Source: Polychytrium aggregatum
Lineage: Eukaryota; Chytridiomycota; Chytridiomycetes; Polychytriales
DNA length: 64,000 nucleotides
Direction: 5' to 3'
Assembly: GCF_025602895.1 (NCBI RefSeq)
Contig: NW_026516357.1
Span: 27,313-91,312 of the forward strand
The position numbers were made by a program, and so were the translations under genes. The notes beneath the pieces were generated by a model. That model saw only the letters and a program-made list of their open reading frames with translations. It made no database searches and was not told the DNA's origin. Below, in pieces: positions 45,286 to 53,691 of the stretch; the first letter of the stretch is position 1; the number at the start of each line of letters is the position of its first letter.

Positions 45286-46347
45286 TCACTCGTCCTGGAT
45301 GTTTCGATTGATGATGGCGTTGCGCATCTTTGTGTAGACCTTCTGGGCATAGGCACGGAACTCTGGTTCGACCTTTGGAGCGGCCTTGTCGATGCCCAGA
45401 CCCTGGAGAATGCACCACAGTAGGATCTCGTTGACATTGCGGATTTCTGCCTTCTTCTGCATGGCCAGTTCATTGTTGCCCAGGACGATCGTATTGGTGC
45501 CGGTGAGTGCTGCAGCGGCATCTACCACAGCGGTCCTGGTCTTGGTGGTCTTGCGCTTCTTCTTCGGAGGCGGTGTGGTTTCCCCGGGCGCTGTCTCGGG
45601 TATGGCGATGGACTCGATGATACCGAGCTTGGAGTTCCACTTGATATCGGCCGTATCCAGGCAGGAACGATCGGTGTGTGGCGCAGGGATGACGCCCTGG
45701 TAGAAGGCGGATATGCGCTCGAGTTTCTGTGTCAGCGAGAGCTGTGTCCAGCGCTTGAAATAGCGGCCCTGGTGCTGATTCAAGCAGAATCCCCCGGCCT
45801 CGAGTTTTTCGAGCTCTATCTCGCATCCCTTCTGTATCGACATGACGTGGTTCCTCTCCTGCAAAATGCGATACTGCTGGTCGAGCAACGCGTCAAGCAT
45901 CTCCTTCATATGCGCGTCTGGCTCGATGCCAGAGGACGGAACAATGATGGAGCGGACGCCAAGGAGTGTGGTGACATCAAGGCCAGTGAATTCATGGACG
46001 ACCCCAAAGGTGCGTATGAGCTCGTCTTTCTTTGCTCGATAGTGCTTGCCGCGCTTGTGCTTGGAGACCATGTCCTCGATCATTTCCATCGACAATTGAC
46101 AGGTCTCGCTCAACAGGGAATCCATCTTTTGGTTGAACACGGTCAGCAAGCTCTTGTGGTCGCGCTCGATGGACCGAAGGTGTGTCTGGTTCACATAGCG
46201 GTCAAAGCCGTCGCGATACTGGGATAACTCGAGCCATCTCTGGAGTGTATCGGTGCCCTGGTAGGCAGGGTCGAGCAGAGGGCAGACACCATGTGCCTGG
46301 ACGATTTCGGGGAGAAGCAGAAGCCAGCGACACACGGGGAACGACAT
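45286..46347 (-). CDS. Unknown protein with SV40-like nuclear localisation signal
   Basis: 353 residues, intact. The N-terminal two thirds are helical with many charged residues (KMDSLLSETCQLSMEMIEDM, LDALLDQQYRILQERNHVM), suggesting coiled-coil or helical bundle. A segment FKRWTQLSLTQKLERISAFY may be the core of a viral family I cannot name. At about residue 268 the sequence PPPKKKRKTTKTR matches a classical SV40-type nuclear import signal. The end is again helical and basic. Divergent from the protease gene, whose start lies 98 nt away; a T5-C tract lies between on this strand. A nuclear role is plausible. No catalytic motif seen. Confidence 0.5.
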   Translation of the reverse strand: MSFPVCRWLLLLPEIVQAHGVCPLLDPAYQGTDTLQRWLELSQYRDGFDRYVNQTHLRSIERDHKSLLTVFNQKMDSLLSETCQLSMEMIEDMVSKHKRGKHYRAKKDELIRTFGVVHEFTGLDVTTLLGVRSIIVPSSGIEPDAHMKEMLDALLDQQYRILQERNHVMSIQKGCEIELEKLEAGGFCLNQHQGRYFKRWTQLSLTQKLERISAFYQGVIPAPHTDRSCLDTADIKWNSKLGIIESIAIPETAPGETTPPPKKKRKTTKTRTAVVDAAAALTGTNTIVLGNNELAMQKKAEIRNVNEILLWCILQGLGIDKAAPKVEPEFRAYAQKVYTKMRNAIINRNIQDE

Positions 46348-46409
46348 GCTGAATCCAGAGACTGGAAGGGTAGTGTATACCCATGCTCTAGAAAAATGTC
46401 CTTACTGCG

Positions 46410-46417
46410 TTTTTTTC
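46410..46417 (+). promoter_or_regulatory. T7-C tract before the maturation protease
   Basis: TTTTTTTCGCAG, 27 nt before ATG 46445. It lies between divergent genes, so it is not a terminator. Confidence 0.5.
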
Positions 46418-46444
46418 GCAGCCTCTCTCCAGTCTACCGCATCA

Positions 46445-47320
46445 ATGACCGACGAAGACACTCTGTTTGAGCACGACACCACTGCCGACGAGACCATCGT
46501 GCCAGATTTCGCCATATGCTCGAGCTGTGCCCCGACATCCAATGGTGACCAATATAGCTGCTATTCGGACGAGCAGCTCCAATTGCTTCTACGAATCTTC
46601 AACGAAGGACATGACCGCTTTCGAACGCGCTCCGATGCGATCGCCAAGCTGCAAGAAACCTTTCCCGACAAGGATCAACGATATTGGCTCCGGCGCGCAC
46701 TGCAACTCTATCCGCAACTTGTGCTCGCGCAGGAAGAAAAGCGAATGCTCCGCAAGATGCAAAAGACCGTCTTTCGTCCTGCACCGCCCAAGAGCTGGCT
46801 CTGGACGATGCACATAGACAACGTATTGAAGCAGTACGCCGAGTTGGGAAATTTCAAGTATTGGGGGGCACTGCCATGTGACTGGTTTGCGCTTGGGTTG
46901 CTGAAATTCAACCCCGACCCCACCCGCAAGAATGCGATTGTGTTCAACACCGACCCGACAGACAAGCCAGGTGAGCACTGGGTTGCCCTCGTGATCCAGT
47001 ATAGCAAGCGAAAGCAGCTGTGGTACGGTGAGTTTTTCGATTCGACGGGAAAGCTCCCCAGCCAGTATCCAAAATACCGGCGCCATCGCTTCATACAGGA
47101 GTTCATCGATCAACACTGTGGTATATGTCGATACAACACCACCGCTCATCAATCTGGTGACAGTGAGTGTGGCGTCTATGCAATCTATTTTGTCCTGCAG
47201 GTCTGCTTGATGGGGGCGTCTCTGAATGAAATCAACCATAAGATCATATACGACGACGATATATCCACCTTCCGCGAGCTTTTCTTTGACAACATCAACG
47301 ACGTTGGCAGAAAATTTTGA
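46445..47320 (+). CDS. Adenain/Ulp1-type cysteine protease (NCLDV capsid maturation protease type)
   Basis: 291 residues from ATG 46445 (MTDEDTLFEH). An open extension to 46346 crosses the T7-C tract and is rejected. The catalytic domain is in the C-terminal half: His in GEHWVALVIQ (about residue 180), Asp in GEFFDSTGK (about 200), and the nucleophile Cys in SGDSECGVYAIYF (about 242), with Gln supplied shortly before. WALPCDWF-like and ITTSAHQSGD-like spacing matches the C48 family. The N-terminal part contains CSSC and helical DNA-binding-like sequence (LQETFPDKDQRYWLRRALQL). Proteases of this type cut core and capsid polyproteins during giant-virus assembly, as pS273R does in asfarviruses. 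Intact and divergent from the gene at 46347. Confidence 0.85.
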   Translation: MTDEDTLFEHDTTADETIVPDFAICSSCAPTSNGDQYSCYSDEQLQLLLRIFNEGHDRFRTRSDAIAKLQETFPDKDQRYWLRRALQLYPQLVLAQEEKRMLRKMQKTVFRPAPPKSWLWTMHIDNVLKQYAELGNFKYWGALPCDWFALGLLKFNPDPTRKNAIVFNTDPTDKPGEHWVALVIQYSKRKQLWYGEFFDSTGKLPSQYPKYRRHRFIQEFIDQHCGICRYNTTAHQSGDSECGVYAIYFVLQVCLMGASLNEINHKIIYDDDISTFRELFFDNINDVGRKF

Positions 47321-47350
47321 GCAACCAAAGGCAGTACAACCTGTGAAACA

Positions 47351-47767
47351 ATGAGACTCACTGTACGAAAGAACACCGGATCCACCAACAAGAAGAGCAA
47401 GACCAAGCAGCAGCGCCGCAAGACACAGGTCTCCAAGACCCGAAAAGGCGGCAGTACACACTCCCATGTGCGTAAAACCAGAACGCGACCATCGAAAGGG
47501 TCTTTGAGTAGTAAGAAAGGGCGACCAGTGTCCGGAAAGAAAAGATTGATGTCACAGCTTCGCGGGGGTGTGTCAAGTGGCCATGGTAAGCCGTCCGATA
47601 CTCTGGCATCGAAGACCAGGGTGGGTACAAGTTGTTCGATGGTTGCCAAGAGGTGTTCGTGGCCGCGCAAGAGTCAACCCGGTGTGGCCATTGGGCGCAA
47701 ATCTCTGTCGGAGTGGTACGGGCAGTATGCTGGCTGTCTCCTCGACAGTGTTGGAGAAAAACTCTAA
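47351..47767 (+). CDS. Highly basic protein, possible DNA-condensing virion protein
   Basis: 138 residues, beginning MRLTVRKNTGSTNKKSKTK. About a third of residues are Lys or Arg, with many Ser, Thr and Gly, and short KxxR and KGG clusters. No fold is recognised. The last 30 residues (SLSEWYGQYAGCLLD) are less basic and may form a helix. Such proteins pack DNA in giant-virus particles. It follows the protease by 30 nt in the same direction, so cotranscription is likely. Basic tails of similar make-up end or begin the proteins at 48704-49291 and 49245-49814. Confidence 0.6.
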   Translation: MRLTVRKNTGSTNKKSKTKQQRRKTQVSKTRKGGSTHSHVRKTRTRPSKGSLSSKKGRPVSGKKRLMSQLRGGVSSGHGKPSDTLASKTRVGTSCSMVAKRCSWPRKSQPGVAIGRKSLSEWYGQYAGCLLDSVGEKL

Positions 47768-47829
47768 AGGAAAAAATACTATATATCTGTAGAACTCGCG
47801 TGGGTCCGACAACGAAACACGCATTCACG

Positions 47830-48762
47830 ATGCCAGAGGTCAAGCTTGAAACCGCCCAGTCCTGCCCGATCTGTATGAGGGATGTCACGTCCGTCAACCA
47901 ATTCGCTGGCTGCACCCATTTCGTGTGCCGCCCATGCTACAAAGTCCTGGTCGAGGGCTCGTACAAGTGTGTCATTTGCAGAACCAGCTTCTACAACGAC
48001 ACCCAGATGTACCGCGCCTGGCATCGCACACGCAAGCATCTCTACAACCGCCTCCGTGTCTGCATGCGAAACATCGAGATGCTCCGGGATATGACCCGTG
48101 AGATGAGTTGGATGAACACTACCGATCCACTGGCTCACTCACCTGCCCTTGTGCGACTGATGTTGGATTTGGTCACCTTGAGTCTCAATTCTGGCCTGAT
48201 GCATCTCACTCCGATGGAGCGCGGTCATGCGGTCACCTCGAATGATATCGATATGCTGTACAATTGGCTCCAGTGCATGTCTGGTGATCGTACCGTCCAT
48301 GTTGGTATCGATATCGGTGCAGATCAGTCCGCCGACGTCATGAGGATCTTCAGCACAGTCCTGAGCCGAGTCGCTAACTCTCCCCCTACAACTGTGACTA
48401 CAACCGGAGCCGGTGACGGAAGCGGAGCTGCTACCACACCGGGCATGCCTGCGACTTCCCAGTCACCTCCAACCACGAGCACGCTTGCACTGACCTTTGA
48501 CAGCTACATGTCCCCGCAGCTCGATATATTGGCGCCGTTCACTGCCGTCGCTCCTACAAACAGTGTCCCTGCCAACACGACAACCACAACCACGACCACG
48601 ACCCATGATAATCCCTCGCGAGTCGTCGTTCGCCGCACCACCCGGATCATCCGCAACCCTCCCCCGAGTGCGCAGCACATTCGCTTCGATGCCAGCAACG
48701 AACTCAACGCCGGCTTGCTCGATATTGACGAGTCTTCCGACGACTATGATGGCGTCCTCTGA
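47830..48762 (+). CDS. RING-finger protein, probable E3 ubiquitin ligase
   Basis: 310 residues from ATG 47830 (MPEVKLETAQ). Residues about 11-52 form a C3HC4-like RING: CPIC, then CTHFVC, CRPC region and CVICR, with the His in the TH position. A helical middle (TRKHLYNRLRVCMRNIEMLR) follows, then a low-complexity Thr/Pro/Ala region that includes nine consecutive Thr codons built from ACN triplets (48578-48604). The C-terminus is acidic (DIDESSDDYDGVL). RING proteins of large DNA viruses redirect host ubiquitination; the substrate here is unknown. A TATATAT box sits about 50 nt upstream. The 3' end overlaps the convergent gene by 59 nt. Confidence 0.8.
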   Translation: MPEVKLETAQSCPICMRDVTSVNQFAGCTHFVCRPCYKVLVEGSYKCVICRTSFYNDTQMYRAWHRTRKHLYNRLRVCMRNIEMLRDMTREMSWMNTTDPLAHSPALVRLMLDLVTLSLNSGLMHLTPMERGHAVTSNDIDMLYNWLQCMSGDRTVHVGIDIGADQSADVMRIFSTVLSRVANSPPTTVTTTGAGDGSGAATTPGMPATSQSPPTTSTLALTFDSYMSPQLDILAPFTAVAPTNSVPANTTTTTTTTTHDNPSRVVVRRTTRIIRNPPPSAQHIRFDASNELNAGLLDIDESSDDYDGVL

Positions 48763-49291
48763 AACGAGAGCCACCCACAGAGTTCCTGGTTTTGCTTTTG
48801 GGATGACGCCCCCCGTTTTTGCCACTCTTGCTCTTCTTCTGTGAGCCATCGAGCTTTGCATTTGTGCTCACCCAGAGCTCTGCCATGTTTTGTGGTTTCC
48901 CATCAATGAACAGCACCCCAGATGCATCGCCATACGTGTCCAGAATGTAACGATACAAATAGGGGTGATCGTCGAGATTGAGAATTTTGAATTTGTGACC
49001 TGCTTCGCGCAGAAGATCCCTCATGTCATTTGCTCCAATGTCATGACCCAATTGTACAAAGACATGCTTGTGTTTCTTGATGAGTTTTTCAAATACAGCG
49101 CCAACTTTCTCCATTTCTCTGGGGTCGTCTCCAAAGATGGCTGGACCATCGAGCAGAATGAAAACGTCACTCGTGAGCAGGGTGCGTGACACTTTGTCGT
49201 CCTCGTCGGCCAGGTCGATCAGCTCGGTGAAGTCGGCCACGATCTCATCGCCACCAGTAAATGGTCTTGGTGGCCTTGAGAACCAGTTCAT
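48704..49291 (-). CDS. Unknown protein with thioredoxin-like body and basic tail
   Basis: 195 residues. Residues about 35-150 alternate strands and helices (TSDVFILLDGPAIFGDD, KHKHVFVQLGHDIGANDMRD, KFKILNLDDHPYLYRYIL, ASGVLFIDGKP) in a way that resembles thioredoxin-fold proteins, but there is no CxxC, so a redox role is unlikely. The last 45 residues are Lys/Arg/Ser-rich (RRKTRQYRASRR at the end), like a DNA-binding or particle-targeting tail. The start overlaps the stop region of the upstream gene on the same strand by 47 nt, and the 3' end overlaps the RING gene. Family not recognised. Confidence 0.55.
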   Translation of the reverse strand: MNWFSRPPRPFTGGDEIVADFTELIDLADEDDKVSRTLLTSDVFILLDGPAIFGDDPREMEKVGAVFEKLIKKHKHVFVQLGHDIGANDMRDLLREAGHKFKILNLDDHPYLYRYILDTYGDASGVLFIDGKPQNMAELWVSTNAKLDGSQKKSKSGKNGGRHPKSKTRNSVGGSRFRGRHHSRRKTRQYRASRR

Positions 49292-49814
49292 TTTCGCTCT
49301 TCCAGTTCACGTAGCGAGCATTGATTTCATCCTTGTCGCTGCTCTGTCGAATGAGAACATCCATGCTAGACGTGCAAAAGCTTGGGTCCCAATCGTCAAG
49401 GGCTGCGCCACCGAGTCCCAGACGAGCACAGATGCCTTGGTTGTCGCAGTGGATGATGACAGCGTCCTTCTCAAATGCAATCCTCGAACTTGGCCCTGTG
49501 GCGTACATGCGCATTCCAAAGGGGAACTTGCCCTTGATCTCCACGTGGAACTGCTTCTTGAGATGATCAGTGCAGTATGCAGTGCCTTCGACAACAGAAT
49601 CACCACAAAAGTCACCTGTCTCTGGTTTCATGATCTTGCAGCCGCAATCACTGGGTTCCTGGGTGGCCTTCTTGGTGGGGTTTGCTTCAGCTTTGGAACG
49701 AGCGCGTTCACCAGAGATCTTGAAATCCTTGCCACCACGATGTGTTCGAGATCGTCTTGATCTGTGCTTTGTTTGGCGTCTTGCGCTGTACTTTTTGGTT
49801 GTGGATTTGGGCAT
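49245..49814 (-). CDS. Unknown protein with basic N-terminus and Cys/His cluster
   Basis: 189 residues. The first 30 are very basic (KKYSARRQTKHRSRRSRT, followed by HRGGK). A Cys/His group follows (CGCKIMKP, FCGDSV, YCTDH; residues about 57-85), which may bind one zinc. The C-terminal half (HVEIKGKFPFGMRMYATGP, IAFEKDAVIIHCDNQG) is beta-rich and resembles no enzyme I can name; a distant SET-like look is not supported by the catalytic Tyr and Asn motifs. It is divergent from the virion gene at 49885 and overlaps the next minus-strand gene by 47 nt. The basic N-terminus parallels the tails of neighbouring proteins. Confidence 0.5.
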   Translation of the reverse strand: MPKSTTKKYSARRQTKHRSRRSRTHRGGKDFKISGERARSKAEANPTKKATQEPSDCGCKIMKPETGDFCGDSVVEGTAYCTDHLKKQFHVEIKGKFPFGMRMYATGPSSRIAFEKDAVIIHCDNQGICARLGLGGAALDDWDPSFCTSSMDVLIRQSSDKDEINARYVNWKSENELVLKATKTIYWWR

Positions 49815-49850
49815 GTCTGGTGGCTGTGTTTGACTGAGGTGTACTTGGGA

Positions 49851-49858
49851 TTTTTTTC
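49851..49858 (+). promoter_or_regulatory. T7-C tract before the large virion-like protein
   Basis: TTTTTTTCATC, 26 nt before ATG 49885, between divergent genes. Confidence 0.5.
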
Positions 49859-49884
49859 ATCTACGCCCCTTGTCAGAGCTCAAG

Positions 49885-52101
49885 ATGGTCCTTCAAACGT
49901 CTGGTTCCATAGCAGCATCGCAGGTGGCCAGAGAGTATTATCCGCCCGATGTGCCCGTTAACGAATACACATGGTACAGCAAGATGAGCACAGGTGTTCT
50001 GAGCGGCTCGTACACACCTACGATCACCGGCAGTGACCCGACTCGCCAGGTGCAGATGACATCCAGCTCGATCACCTCGAGCATGACCGGCATCTCACAG
50101 CAGCTGCGTGTGCAGGATTATGCGTCATTCACGCTCACCTTCCAGATCTCCACAGACAACGCAAGTGCCGACAGCTCCAATATCTTCTTTGGCAACACGT
50201 CGGCGATCATGAATCCATCGAGTTCGTTCGCGGCGCCGGCCTGTGGGTTCAACTTTGAGATCTGGTCCGGCAGCACCCAGGGACAGGGTATCCACTTTTA
50301 CGACACCACTGCAACACGGCGAGTCACCAACAGCACCACGGCATCCAAGGTCTGGGTCAACACCAGCGCCACCGTCGGCAGCGGGACCTGGTACTCAGTC
50401 CAGATCGTCTACAACCGCAGCCCCAACAACACATGGGCCATCTCGATTGGCACAAGCGGTGCCCCGACCACACCATCGCTCCTGTACACCTACTCCGATC
50501 CAAACCACACCGCATTCCTGTCAGCTTCTGGAAGCTACTGGGGTGTCGCATCGATGGGATACGGTGCCTCGACAAACCAATACTTCCGCAACATCAAGCT
50601 GGTCACCTATGGCTCACCCGTGCAGACGCTCTTCAATTTCTTCAACTGGTACAGCTTGTTGACCATCGCGGGCGTTGCGACACAGCCAGCCGGCAGCCAG
50701 TACGATCCGTACATACAAGCCGAAATGATTCCGGGTACAGCTACCAACCAGACCGGGTACTATTACTCGTCCGCTGTCCCGGTCGGCAAGTACTCGTACA
50801 TGTCATTCGAGTGTGGTGCTTGGTATGTGGGGTCGACCCCTGCCAACGGCTGGTTCTTCATCTTTGGCTCCAGTTCCTCGGGTGCCACACTCACCAGCGG
50901 TAGTGTCGCAGTGTATTTCAACTACAACAGCAGCTTCTCGAGCGGGTCGTACTCGGGTGCTGGGGTGTATATCATCAAGAGCGGCACGGCCGTGGCCTAC
51001 AGCTCCACCGGACTGAGCGGCATATCCGCGAGCACCTGGACCAGTCTCCAGATCATCTACAACTACCAGGCCACCAACACATGGGTCGTCTATGTCTCTG
51101 GCAGCGCCGTCCTGACTTGGAGCGACTCGAGCTATGCCACGACGGCGACGGGTATGGGGACGTATTTCAACGCTGTGGCGCAGTGCGGCTCGACGCAGAC
51201 CATGCAGGTGTGGTTTGACAGACTCTCGCTCATCTTCACGCCCCGCACCTTCTCGTTCAGCCAGCTGCGAACAGCAGCACCCGGAGTGAGCTCGAGTGGT
51301 GCAGTCAAGCTCTCTCAGTTCTACGGTGGCCAGGCGGCTGCCCTCTGTGGACTCAACAACACGGGATCATTCTCGACCAGTGTCACATGGGGTAGCAGCC
51401 CTGGTGACGAAGGGTTCTATGCCCGCGATCTTGGTGCCTGGAACATGAGTCCGTGGTTGCTCACGTCGAGCCAGATGCCCGACTCGTCAGCGCGCTGGCT
51501 CTGGAACACGACGAGTGCAGCGACCAGTGCGTCGAACTATGTGATTATCAACTTTATCGTGAGCTACAGCAACACCAGCACGTCGAATGTGAGTGCCACA
51601 CTCTATGCGATCGTCGACGATGCCAGTCTCATTTACCAGAACAAGATCCTCGTCGGATCCACCAAGTGGTATTACGGCGCGCAGTACACCAAGATTGCGG
51701 TCACGCTCGTGCCGGGACTCAATGTGTTTGAGTTTCTCTGCTGGAACAGCACAGGGTCGACGGCGGGTCTGATCTTCTCGTGCATCAACACATCGAGCAC
51801 CGTGCTCTTCCGCAGCGACAACTACAGCTCAGACACGGTGCTGACCAACTCGACCCGCACCATCTACAGCGTCGTCGCGAGTCCGTCCTCGTTCACGAGC
51901 AACATCCCGCAGCAACCGGCTCCGGTCTCGGAGATGTGCATTCTGGACCAGGTGTCATCGACGGCCAAGAGCAACTGCTCGGGTGCATATGCACTCTTCC
52001 TGCTCACGACCACCTACACCGGCCCCGTGATCAACATCATGCGGAGCAGCGACAGTACCAGTAGCGACGTCTACGCAGACATGGGCGGCAACCTCTTGTG
52101 A
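49885..52101 (+). pseudogene. Large Ser/Thr/Gly-rich protein with two LamG-like repeats, cut by gypsy A'
   Basis: 738 codons from ATG 49885. Two related beta-rich units appear: residues about 35-245, with GTWYSVQIVYNRSPNNTWAI, and about 255-450, with TWTSLQIIYNYQATNTWVVY. Both end in a FRNIKLV or FDRLSLI strand. The spacing recalls concanavalin/LamG-type jelly rolls, used in virus fibres and adhesion proteins. The C-terminal third is also Ser/Thr-rich with FSFSQLRTAAPG and further beta sequence. The stop codon TGA (52099-52101) lies wholly within the gypsy LTR that begins at 52097, so the original C-terminus is probably lost. I call it a virion or fibre-like protein by composition, context and promoter tract; no close family is recognised. 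Confidence 0.6.
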
Positions 52102-52609
52102 TGACCAGCATCACAACGGACCAATGAGATTGTCCCGCATGCTCTCGCCCTCCGCACCAATCATGAGTCCCCACGTGTTTGTTTGCCCCCATGCATGAGC
52201 ACGCGCCGTTGCCACCCGCGTCTACTGGTTTCCTGCCTCCCCCACCGCTCGGCACATGTCCCCGGGCTGTGCCAAGCCTCTCTCGCTTGCACACCAGCCA
52301 CTCTCGCACCCCCTTCTCGCTTCTCTGTGATGCTCCACCCTTCTCGCCCACTTTTGCCCCTCGACCTTCTCCCGGTCTATAAATAGCCCTGCATGTCTGA
52401 GCCTATGTTGAACACCAGTTCGAACAAAACTTGTTCTTTGGTGTTCGGGGCTAAAAGCTAATAAAGCTCATACCAAGCACTTGGTCTTCGTCCTTGCGCT
52501 TGTTCACTCCTTACACTTTGTTCGAACTCTCTTCTACTGATACCACCTGCTTGGTATCTTCCGCTCCTAGCCCCGCCCCTTTCCTAGTCCTGTCCGAACC
52601 TCAAGCACA
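52097..52609 (+). repeat. 5' LTR of gypsy A'
   Basis: About 513 bp, TGTG...CACA. TATAAATAG at 52378-52386. An outer hairpin GAACACCA/TGGTGTTC (52410-52417 with 52439-52446) encloses GAACAA/TTGTTC. An AATAAA signal lies near 52460. The inner edge is inferred from the terminal repeat and the spacing to gag. Confidence 0.75.
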
Positions 52610-52695
52610 CTTGTGTCTGAGCCCTCTTCGCTCTCCTGTTCTTGAACCTCCTCGCTTTTTTTTTTTTTTTTCCCAGTCCCAGTCCCAGTCCCGCC

Positions 52696-53673
52696 ATGGA
52701 TCCTGCCCTCGTGGACCGCCTCCGTGCCTTGGAGGCCGAGCTCGCCGAGCTCCGGACAGCTCGCGATGCTCCTGCCGCTGGGTACAGCGTGCAGATGCCG
52801 GACCGTTACGACGGTAACCGGCAAGGGTTCCGGGCATTCGTAAATCAGTGCAAACTGTATATACGAATGCAGCCCCACCGGTTCCCTGCTGACCCGATTA
52901 AGGTCGGATTCGTCATTAGTCTGCTCACTGGACCGGCTCTCCAGTGGGCGACTCCGATGCTTGAGATGGGTGATCCCCGACTCAACTCTTTTGGCGATTT
53001 CCTAGAACGCTTTTCCAAAGTGTTTGACGACCCTGATCGGGCCAGGACTGCCGAGTCAGTGATCACCACACTGTCTCAGGGCAACCGCCCGTGCGCAGTC
53101 TATGCATCCGAGTTCCTTCGTATTGCCGCCGATACGACTTGGAACGACGGTGCAAAGATCTCGTTCTTCCGACTTGGCTTGTCGGATGATGTCAGAGACG
53201 AACTTTCGCGAGTTCGCCCTCTGCCACGAGATCTGGAGGAGTACATCGAGCTTTGTAACGAGCTCGATGCACGAATCCGCGAGCGCCGTCAAGAGCGCCG
53301 AAGCACGCCTGCCCGCTACCGGTCTTCCCAGTTCGCCTTTGGTTCCGCCTCCGCTGCCGTTCCCGCCATCGCTCCCGCGCCCGTCCTCGCTCCGCCGCAC
53401 CCCTCCTACATTGTTTCCGAGCCCATGCAAGTGGACTCTGCCGTCTCTGGACCCCTGACCGCCGAGGAGAAACAACGCCGCCGCCGCTTTGGACTCTGCC
53501 TGTACTGTGGCAAGAAGGGCCACTTGGTACGAAACTGCCCCGTCAAGTTTGGATCTACCAGAGCTACCGGACCGCCCCCTGGACCTCCCGGCCCGAGGAT
53601 CATCCGCACCATCGTTTACGAAGATGGAGAAGTGCAAGACTTCAGTTCGGGAAACGACCAGGCCCGGTTCTAA
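52696..53673 (+). CDS. Gag polyprotein of gypsy A'
   Basis: 325 residues, the same length and domain order as the Gag at 1739-2716: short N-terminal coil, retrotransposon capsid domain, Pro/Ala linker, and CX2CX4HX4C knuckle ([16 protein letters not shown]). The start is the ATG at 52696 after a 15-T run and CCCAGT repeats. The stop at 53671-53673 opens the loop of a 7-bp hairpin that follows a GGGAAAC heptamer, so Gag-Pol is expected by -1 frameshifting. Confidence 0.93.
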   Translation: MDPALVDRLRALEAELAELRTARDAPAAGYSVQMPDRYDGNRQGFRAFVNQCKLYIRMQPHRFPADPIKVGFVISLLTGPALQWATPMLEMGDPRLNSFGDFLERFSKVFDDPDRARTAESVITTLSQGNRPCAVYASEFLRIAADTTWNDGAKISFFRLGLSDDVRDELSRVRPLPRDLEEYIELCNELDARIRERRQERRSTPARYRSSQFAFGSASAAVPAIAPAPVLAPPHPSYIVSEPMQVDSAVSGPLTAEEKQRRRRFGLCLYCGKKGHLVRNCPVKFGSTRATGPPPGPPGPRIIRTIVYEDGEVQDFSSGNDQARF

Positions 53674-53691
53674 GTGAAGGCCTTGAACCGG
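53649..53691 (+). promoter_or_regulatory. Candidate -1 ribosomal frameshift signal, gypsy A'
   Basis: Heptamer G GGA AAC (53649-53655), an 8-nt spacer, then stem CCGGTTC/GAACCGG (53664-53670 with 53685-53691) whose 14-nt loop begins with the gag TAA. Heptamer, spacer and frame all fit a classic -1 site. Confidence 0.7.

Noticed and set aside
49245-49814. SET-domain methyltransferase
   Set aside because: Only a loose resemblance around FGMRMYATGP. The Asn-His and Tyr catalytic motifs expected of SET are missing.
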